From Gammaproteobacteria bacterium (GTDB lineage Bacteria > Pseudomonadota > Gammaproteobacteria > SZUA-229), in NCBI GenBank assembly GCA_023136715.1, contig JAGLQT010000275.1, positions 1 to 7,312 of the forward strand: DNA of 7,312 nt, written 5' to 3'. Position 1 is the first letter of the stretch. Each line of letters opens with the position of its first letter. Below the pieces are notes generated by a model. That model had not been told where the DNA came from. It did no database searches and saw nothing but the letters and a program-made list of their open reading frames with translations. The position numbers and the translations under genes are program-made. Shown in pieces: positions 1 through 6,200 of the stretch.

Positions 1-169
1 GTTCCAGATCTGGCCAGCGCTTTGCCCATGCAGGCAGCATAGCATCGGCTCCCAACAACAAGCTACTGGCAAAGGCCTGCTGCATGAACCGTCGTCGATC
101 CATATAAATAGACTTAGGTGTTATTTCTGATGACTTTATGTCAGAGGTTTTTTTTATGATTATAGACAT
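1..169 (-). CDS. Tat-exported protein, N-terminal fragment (rest beyond the window)
   Basis: This is the first 56 codons of a minus-strand gene that runs off the left edge. The protein has a twin-arginine signal: RRRFMQ at residues 25-30 fits the R-R-x-F-[LM] Tat consensus. A hydrophobic stretch follows (about 31-46, with LLLG), and the AWA|K sequence at 47-50 is a good signal peptidase I site after residue 49. The product should therefore be folded, possibly with a cofactor, in the cytoplasm and exported to the periplasm. The ATG ending at 169 was chosen because AGGAG lies 5 nt upstream. A second ATG at 103-101 would give a more usual short n-region (MDRRRF) but has no Shine-Dalgarno sequence. 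The mature part seen is only about 7 residues, so the family cannot be named; multicopper oxidases and other cofactor enzymes often carry such signals, but this is only a possibility. It is divergent from the lipoprotein gene at 334. Confidence 0.72.
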   Translation of the reverse strand, partial: MSIIIKKTSDIKSSEITPKSIYMDRRRFMQQAFASSLLLGADAMLPAWAKRWPDLE

Positions 170-174
170 GCTAA

Positions 175-179
175 CTCCT
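175..179 (-). promoter_or_regulatory. Ribosome binding site of the Tat-protein gene
   Basis: On the minus strand this reads AGGAG, followed by a 5-nt spacer (TTAGC) and ATG at 169-167. It supports the upstream start over the in-frame ATG at 103, and therefore a Tat signal with an unusually long n-region of about 24 residues. Confidence 0.6.
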
Positions 180-277
180 GAGCTTTATTAACAGACAATA
201 AATAATTAGAATGGTTCTATCTCTTAAAAAAAGTTTATATATGGCTGATTTAAACCATGGTTAATCTTGGTCATTAT

Positions 278-297
278 CGGCTATCATCTGATAGTCG
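278..297. repeat. Imperfect 20-bp palindrome, candidate operator
   Basis: The arms CGGCTATCA (278-286) and TGATAGTCG (289-297) are reverse complements except for one position and are separated by only TC. A 2-nt loop is poor for an RNA hairpin, so a dimeric protein site on DNA is more likely. It lies 36 bp upstream of the lipoprotein start and overlaps the best -10-like hexamer, TATCAT (282-287). A bound protein would then repress or steer that promoter. The binding protein is unknown. Confidence 0.4.
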
Positions 298-322
298 CAG
301 TTCAAAATGCATAGATATCAAC

Positions 323-326
323 GGAG
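323..326 (+). promoter_or_regulatory. Ribosome binding site that sets the lipoprotein start
   Basis: GGAG within CGGAGA ends 7 nt before the ATG at 334. The in-frame ATG at 307 has no purine-rich element at a useful distance, so translation most likely starts at 334. Confidence 0.65.
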
Positions 327-333
327 ACCCGAT

Positions 334-1341
334 ATGTTCAATGGAATAACACAACGCATATTGAAAATCACAATGCCCATCATCTTGATTGTAGTGTTCA
401 CCTCGATACTACCTGGTTGCACCAACGCCCCCAAGATCAAGCCAGGTACGCACAGCCTTCCTGAAATCAAGTCGATACAAGATTTACAGAACATCTCTTT
501 ATTCAGCTTCGCCATCATGAGCGACAACAAAGGTGATTCACCAAAAAATAGCCGTGAAAACTTTAAGATGGTCAAATGGATAAAGCAAAGCGATGACCAG
601 TTTGTCATCGGCGTGGGCGATCATCTAAAACGGGGTTGGGATAACAGCTTTCTGGATATGATCAAAGAAGATCCATGGTGGAATCAGAATTTTTACCCCA
701 ATATCGCGGATGGGGAAAATGAATTTTATGGCACCTGTCAGGAAGACTGGGGCGCAGGCGGAAAGTTACTCGAAGAGTTGAATTTCTCTCATCACAGTAA
801 CGTTTCAATACGTGAAAACGGCAATGAGTATTATGCAAAAATTGCTGTTGATGAATACACTGTTCACCTAATCCAGCTTCACTATCCTGATTCTCCTAAG
901 GATTACGAAAAATCATTTCCTGAAGACTCACGCCAGTACCTTAAAACCACGCTTCAAAGCATTGATAAAGGTCCGAAAGACATTATCATTGCTGCAGCAC
1001 ATTCAAGGACAGGATTCTGGATTGACATTCTGGATGAAGAGATTAAGGGTATCGTGATGGAAAAATGTGATCTTGTGCTTTCAGCTACCACGCACTACTT
1101 CCAAAGAAAAAAACTACCTGATTATAAGAATTCTGGCGCGCTACTCATAAATACAGGCTCAGTAAATTACCCTCTGCCCTTGTCTCATGGTGGATACGTG
1201 CACGTATCCGTTTTAGAAAACCCATTGAGCCTGATCGTCCAGTATATTAATGTCGAAGATGAAGATGAAATGGTACTTCAAGATACCAGACATGCGATAA
1301 GGAAAATTATAGGCGGTAAAATTTCGTTTATAGATTTTTGA
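334..1341 (+). CDS. Predicted lipoprotein with calcineurin-like phosphoesterase fold
   Basis: The protein has 335 residues from the ATG at 334; an in-frame ATG at 307 would add nine but lacks a ribosome binding site. A basic n-region and hydrophobic segment (about residues 11-26) lead to ILPGC, a lipobox-like site with Cys29, so it is probably lipid-anchored outside the inner membrane. The rest follows the motif order of metallophosphoesterases: SDNKGD (63-68; DxH position), GVGDH (93-97; GD motif), DGENEF (126-131; GNH[DE] position), AAAHSRTG (220-227; single His) and TTHYF (252-256; GHxH position), then NTGS (273-276). The order and spacing support the fold. Several usual metal ligands differ: DxH reads D-N-K, GNHE reads G-E-N-E, and GHxH keeps one His. 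The substrate is unknown; a phosphoesterase is likely, but a changed or lost activity is possible. It is convergent with the kinase gene and divergent from the Tat-protein gene. Confidence 0.75.
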   Translation: MFNGITQRILKITMPIILIVVFTSILPGCTNAPKIKPGTHSLPEIKSIQDLQNISLFSFAIMSDNKGDSPKNSRENFKMVKWIKQSDDQFVIGVGDHLKRGWDNSFLDMIKEDPWWNQNFYPNIADGENEFYGTCQEDWGAGGKLLEELNFSHHSNVSIRENGNEYYAKIAVDEYTVHLIQLHYPDSPKDYEKSFPEDSRQYLKTTLQSIDKGPKDIIIAAAHSRTGFWIDILDEEIKGIVMEKCDLVLSATTHYFQRKKLPDYKNSGALLINTGSVNYPLPLSHGGYVHVSVLENPLSLIVQYINVEDEDEMVLQDTRHAIRKIIGGKISFIDF

Positions 1342-1398
1342 AAAATAGCTAAATGGAACACGATTAATGCTATTCGTTCCTCGTCATATTCTACGGTA
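1342..1398. other. Convergent spacer, no clear terminator
   Basis: These 57 bp separate the ends of the lipoprotein and kinase genes. Two overlapping weak inverted repeats are present: AATAGC (1344-1349) with GCTATT (1369-1374), and GGAAC (1355-1359) with GTTCC (1376-1380). Both have loops of 16-19 nt and stems of 5-6 bp, and they cannot form together. On the minus strand a short T tract (complement of 1341-1345) follows, so weak termination of the kinase transcript is conceivable. I do not call a terminator. Confidence 0.4.
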
Positions 1399-3096
1399 CT
1401 ATCTTATCGTTGATGAATAATCAGTATTCATAACCCATTTATCAATAAGCTCAAAAAGCTGATGATCCAGAACAGGCTTGGTTATACAGGTATCCATTCC
1501 AGCGTGAAGAAAGGTTTCCTGTTCATGAGGTAGAGCATGCGCCGTGAGTGCAATAATTGGCGTATATTTATCTGTTTTACATGCACGTAATTTTTCAGTG
1601 ACTTCTATTCCGTTGAGTTCCGGCATGCGTATATCCATAAGGATCAAATCAAAGTCATTATTTAGAGCTATCTCTAATGCCTTTTGACCATCTTTAGCTT
1701 CTGTCGTTGTGATTCCACGCTGATTGAGCAAGGTAGTGATGAGCTTACGGTTAATAGCATTATCATCAGCAACTAGAACATGTAGGCCTGAATAATTATC
1801 AGCTATCTCATATAAACTATTTTCGATAGATAGTTCTGGAGCCTCATGGGATTCAATGATGGGCAAAGTAATCCAGAAGGTGGATCCATTATTATGATTA
1901 TCTTTAGCTCCTATAGACCCTTGCATTAATTCAATCAGTTGTTTGGAAATAGCCAAACCAAGACCCGTTCCTGAATCAGGTTTATATATTGAATAGTTAG
2001 CCTGTGTGAATGCATCAAAAAGTTGGTTTTTTTCGATATCAGTAATACCTACTCCTGAATCGATAACTTCAATCATTAATTCATCAGAACCATTGTTACT
2101 AATTTTCTCAGCCTTTAAGACAATTGACCCTTGTTCAGTAAACTTTATAGCATTACCAATTAAGTTAGAAATAATCTGCCTAAACCTTAAAGGATCGACA
2201 ATAAAATGTTCAGGCAAATCATTAGCAATAAGGCATTCAAGTTTTAATGATTTTATTTTTGCAGCCGCCGAAAATAGTCTGACAACCGTAGTCAGGCAAT
2301 CACTTATATTCATAACCCCTGTCTGTAGCTCAATCTTTCCCGATTCAATACGGGAGAAATCTAGAATGTCATTTATAATGGTCAACAGGTCATTGACAGA
2401 TGTATTGATAGTATTGACGAATTCGGTCTGGTTATCATCAAGGGTAGTTCTGGATAATAGGCTGGTAAAACCAATGACCCCATTCATAGGTGTGCGTATT
2501 TCATGACTCATATTAGCCAGGAAAAGACTTTTTGCCTTATTCGCCTGCTCGGCCTGTTCTTTTGCTTTAATTAAATTTTCTTCGGCTATTTTTCTGGCAG
2601 TAAAGTCCTGGCCTGTTCCTTCAATACCTATCACAACTCCATTTTTATCGAGTAGAAAATGAGCATTGGTAGACATCCAGATAGTAGAACCATTCTTGTG
2701 TCTTAAAGTAATAGGATATTGCTCAACATGACCATTGTTTCCTGCCATTGTTTGCAGGAATGGCCCGCGATCATCCGGATCAATATAAAACTCGGTGATT
2801 TCATGTCCAACTAATTCATCAGGCGTGTAGCCTAATAATGGAACAACCGAAGAAGAAACAAATTGAAGAACACCATCAGTATCAGTTCTGTAATAAGTGT
2901 CCTGAAGATTATCAAGAATACCTTTTAGCTCACGTTTGGATTCACTCAGGTTTTCTTCAATGACTTTATGTTTTTCTAATTTCTCTGCATAAATAGAATT
3001 ATTATTTTTAAGACTTTTAGAAGCTCTGAACCACAGTGAGGTTGAAAAAAAAGTGGTAAGAATAAAAATAATGAGCAACACATCCAGGAATGTCAT
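1399..3096 (-). CDS. Membrane-anchored PAS hybrid sensor histidine kinase
   Basis: The 565-residue protein autophosphorylates on His and passes phosphate to its own receiver domain. Order: one N-terminal transmembrane helix (about 4-23); a charged, probably coiled-coil stretch (about 28-60); a PAS domain (about 57-168) ending in the usual GTGQDFTARK-type motif; a helical linker (168-190); a HisKA dimerisation domain with SHEIRTP and phospho-acceptor His198; an HATPase_c domain with N-box Asn311/Asn315, G1 DSGVG (346-350), F-box FDAF (360-363) and G2 GTGLG (376-380); and a receiver with Asp444/Asp445, phospho-acceptor Asp488, Thr518 and Lys540-Pro541. All catalytic residues are present. There is no periplasmic sensor and no HPt domain, so the signal is probably sensed by the cytoplasmic PAS domain or the membrane helix, and an HPt partner elsewhere would be needed. 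BarA/ArcB-type proteins share the core but are longer. The ATG at 3096 follows AGGGA by 10 nt; the stop is TAG. Confidence 0.93.
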   Translation of the reverse strand: MTFLDVLLIIFILTTFFSTSLWFRASKSLKNNNSIYAEKLEKHKVIEENLSESKRELKGILDNLQDTYYRTDTDGVLQFVSSSVVPLLGYTPDELVGHEITEFYIDPDDRGPFLQTMAGNNGHVEQYPITLRHKNGSTIWMSTNAHFLLDKNGVVIGIEGTGQDFTARKIAEENLIKAKEQAEQANKAKSLFLANMSHEIRTPMNGVIGFTSLLSRTTLDDNQTEFVNTINTSVNDLLTIINDILDFSRIESGKIELQTGVMNISDCLTTVVRLFSAAAKIKSLKLECLIANDLPEHFIVDPLRFRQIISNLIGNAIKFTEQGSIVLKAEKISNNGSDELMIEVIDSGVGITDIEKNQLFDAFTQANYSIYKPDSGTGLGLAISKQLIELMQGSIGAKDNHNNGSTFWITLPIIESHEAPELSIENSLYEIADNYSGLHVLVADDNAINRKLITTLLNQRGITTTEAKDGQKALEIALNNDFDLILMDIRMPELNGIEVTEKLRACKTDKYTPIIALTAHALPHEQETFLHAGMDTCITKPVLDHQLFELIDKWVMNTDYSSTIR

Positions 3097-3169
3097 TTTA
3101 TCGTCGTCCCTATTATTGTTTCTAAATGCTTCTCATAAACATCAACTATCGATGTAAATTTGAAATGCC

Positions 3170-3198
3170 ATTATTAACGTAAACAGAGAAAACGTAAA
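3170..3198 (-). promoter_or_regulatory. Candidate sigma70 promoter of the kinase gene
   Basis: On the minus strand, TTTACG (3198-3193; four of six -35 positions) is followed by exactly 17 bp and AATAAT (3175-3170; five of six -10 positions). Transcription would start near 3163 and leave a leader of roughly 65 nt. An 8-bp direct repeat (AACGTAAA on the plus strand) at 3176-3183 and 3191-3198 overlaps the -35 and abuts the -10. The kinase can therefore be transcribed separately from purL. Called by eye; not scored. Confidence 0.5.
3176..3198. repeat. Tandem 8-bp direct repeats over the kinase promoter
   Basis: Plus-strand AACGTAAA occurs at 3176-3183 and again at 3191-3198, so the copies start 15 bp apart (about one and a half helical turns). 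One copy covers the -35 element of the candidate kinase promoter and the other fills the spacer next to the -10. This placement suits a regulator that binds direct repeats and blocks or adjusts RNA polymerase. The binding protein is not known. Confidence 0.4.
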
Positions 3199-3217
3199 GG
3201 GATAAAAGACAATACAG

Positions 3218-3245
3218 CAAGTTAAAGCTTTTATGATTTAACTTG
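3218..3245 (-). terminator. Inverted repeat after purL, possible weak terminator
   Basis: CAAGTTAAA (3218-3226) and TTTAACTTG (3237-3245) are perfect reverse complements, giving a 9-bp stem with a 10-nt loop. It begins about 40 nt after the purL stop. The stem is mostly A-T, and on the minus strand it is followed by CTGTATTGTCTTTT, not a clean T run, so intrinsic termination would be weak. Its place between purL and the kinase promoter still makes a transcript boundary or 3'-end stabiliser the simplest reading. Confidence 0.4.
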
Positions 3246-3285
3246 ATCACACAAGCACCTTTCTCATTAGAACAATTCCATTTAA

Positions 3286-6200
3286 TTAACCCAACCAAAC
3301 CCTGGCATTCCTAAACATCCTGATCCACGGAGAATCTTCCCCCCACTCTGATGGATGCCATGAATTCTGCACGGCACGGAAAACACGTTCTGGGTGGGGC
3401 ATCATGATTGAGACACGACCATCGTCGGTTGTAAAACCGGTTAAACCTTCAGGTGAACCATTAGGATTTAAAGGGTACTGCTCCGTAGCGACGCCGTTAT
3501 TATCAACATAACGTAGCATCGAATGTGCCTGTTTGCGTTGATCATCGGATTCATATTCAGCGCGACCTTCGCCATGGGCGACTGCGATAGGCATACGTGA
3601 GCCTTGCATGCCGGCTAATAGAATCGAAGGTGATTCCATGACTTCAACAGTGCTGAAACGTCCTTCAAACTGCTCAGACTGGTTACGTACAAAATGCGGC
3701 CATTGTTCGGCACCAGGAATTAAATCTTTCAAGTTGGCCATCATCTGACAGCCGTTACAAACACCCAGGCTGAATGTATCTTCACGATTAAAGTGGTCGC
3801 TGAAGATATCTCGTGCACGTGAGTTGAACAGAATAGTTTTAGCCCAGCCTTCACCTGCGCCGAGTACATCACCGTAGGAGAAGCCGCCACAGGCGACCAA
3901 ACCTTTAAATTCATCAAGGCTTAAGTTGTTATTGATGATGTCACTCATGTGCACATCAATCGAATCAAAACCAGCGCGATCAAAGGCGGCGGCCATTTCG
4001 ATCTGACCATTAACGCCCTGCTCTCTTAATACCGCAATTTTTGGACGTGCGCCGCTGTTGATCATGGGCGCGGCCACATCATCGCCAGGATCAAATGAAA
4101 GCGAGACATTGATACCAGCATCATCTTCTGTGATGCTGTCAAATTCCTGTTGCGCACAATCAGCGTTATCGCGAATCGATTGAATCTGGTAACTGGTTTC
4201 ACTCCATGCTTTTTGCATGCTGATCAAATCAGATTCGAACACCGACTCGTTGTTGCGTGTGAAACGAATTTTCGAATCTTTTGAAATCGTACCGATTCGG
4301 TGACTGCATTCAGTCAATTGATGTTGTTCAAGTAAGGCTTCAACTTTTGAAATATTTTCAGCAGCAACCTGGATCACGCCACCTAACTCTTCATTGAACA
4401 ATGAAGCAACACTATTTTCAGACAATTCATCCAGTTTGATATCAAGACCACAGTGACCAGCAAATGCCATTTCAGACAAACAGGCAAACAGGCCACCATC
4501 AGAACGATCGTGCCAGGCCAGCAACAAACCTTCTTTATTCATTTTCTGGATAGCAGAAAAGAATGATTTGAACTGCTCAGTATCATCAAGGTCAGCAGGA
4601 ACATCACCTACCTGTTTACAGGTTTGTGCCAGCGCTGATGCACCCAGGCGATTTTTACCGTTGCCTAAATCAATGAGCAATAATTCTGTTTCACCGGAAT
4701 CGGCAATCAATTGCGGCGTTAATGTTTTGCGTACATCACTAACGGTTGAAAACGCGGTAATGATTAATGACAACGGTGCGGTAACAGCGCGTTGCTCGCC
4801 TTTTTCATCCCAGACGGTTTTCATCGACATGGAATCTTTACCGACAGGAATGGTTAAGCCCAACTTGGGACAGATATCCATGCCCACAGTTTTTACAGTT
4901 TCGTATAAGCGCGCATCTTCACCGGGATGACCTGCCGGTGCCATCCAGTTAGCAGAAAGCTTGATACCGGAAAGCTCGTCAATCGGTGCTGCCATAATAT
5001 TGGTGATGGCTTCGGCAATCGCCATACGACCTGATGCAGGTGCGTCTAACAAAGCGACTGGTGTACGTTCACCGATCGCCATCGCTTCGCCGACATAGTC
5101 TTCAAAAGACGATGTAGTGACAGCGACATCGGCGACAGGCACCTGCCACGGGCCGACCATTTGATCACGCGTCACCATGCCGGTAATGCTACGGTCACCA
5201 ATGGTAATCAAAAATGATTTACTGGCAACCGAAGGCAGGCGTAAAACATTAAACGCGGCTTCGTTAATATCTATATTGCTAGTGTTAAATGCTTTTTGAT
5301 TAATGCGAACGGTTTTCACATCACGCAACATTTTGGGTGGCTTGCCGAGTAAAACATCTAGCGGCATGTCCACGGGGTAATTATCAAAATGATTATCGTG
5401 TACGCGTAAATCTAACTTTTCAGTTGTCTTACCAAGAATTGCATAAGGACAACGCTCGCGTTCACACAGCGCTTTAAAGTCTTCGATTTTCTCTGGATCA
5501 ATCGCAATGGTGTAGCGCTCCTGCGACTCGTTGCACCAGATTTGCATCGGTGTCATGCCCGGCTCATCGTTGTGCACTTCGCGTAATTCAAAATCTGCAC
5601 CACAGCCGCCATCGTGAACTAACTCGGGCAAGGCGTTAGATAAACCACCCGCACCGACATCGTGAATCGAAAGAATCGGGTTGTTATCGCCCTGCATCCA
5701 GCAACTGTCGATCACTTCCTGACAGCGGCGTTCCATTTCAGGGTTGCCGCGTTGCACCGAGGCAAAATCTAAATTCTCTGCACTGGTGCCGCTAGCCATC
5801 GATGAAGCGGCGCCGCCACCCAGACCAATCAACATCGCCGGACCACCGAGCACAACGATGGGTGTGCCGACAGGAATCTGTAATTTTTCAACGTGATCTT
5901 CACGGATGTTGCCGTAACCACCCGCCAGCATAATCGGCTTGTGGTAACCGCGAATTTCTTCGCCATCCGTACCGGGGACTTTTTCTTCAAAAGTACGGAA
6001 ATAGCCCGCGATATTCGGACGACCAAATTCATTATTGAATGCGGCGGAGCCAATCGGGCCTTCTAGCATTATATCCAGCGCAGAAACGATGCGTCCAGGT
6101 TTGCCGTTATCGGTTTCCCAGGGCTGGGCAAAACCAGGAATTTTCAGGTTCGATACCGAAAAGCCACTCAAACCAACTTTGGGCTTGGAGCCACGACCGG

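Larger units (their letters stand above)
170..333. promoter_or_regulatory. Divergent intergenic control region
   Basis: This spacer between two divergent start codons must hold the promoters of both genes. The part at 181-245 is strongly A+T-rich and contains an inverted repeat, TTTATT (184-189) and AATAAA (197-202). A 10-bp perfect palindrome AACCATGGTT lies at 253-262 and a longer imperfect palindrome at 278-297. On the plus strand TATCAT (282-287) matches the -10 consensus at five of six positions, but no good -35 sits at the right distance. I could not assign a strong sigma70 promoter on either strand. That leaves room for activator-dependent control, but this is inference. Confidence 0.45.

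Noticed and set aside
307..333. Upstream ATG at 307 as the lipoprotein start
   Set aside because: It has no ribosome binding site, whereas the ATG at 334 has GGAG at 7 nt and gives a more usual lipoprotein signal peptide.
1344..1380. Hairpins in the convergent spacer as a bidirectional terminator
   Set aside because: The stems are 5-6 bp with long loops, they exclude one another, and there is no strong T run on the plus strand.
2006..2506. A 166-codon open frame on the plus strand inside the kinase gene
   Set aside because: It is antisense to the HisKA/HATPase coding region, whose motifs are intact, and it has no recognisable domain or clear ribosome binding site. It is a coding shadow.
3139..3155. 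Small hairpin ACATC/GATGT in the kinase leader as a riboswitch or attenuator
   Set aside because: A 5-bp stem with a 7-nt loop is common by chance, and no larger conserved fold is visible.
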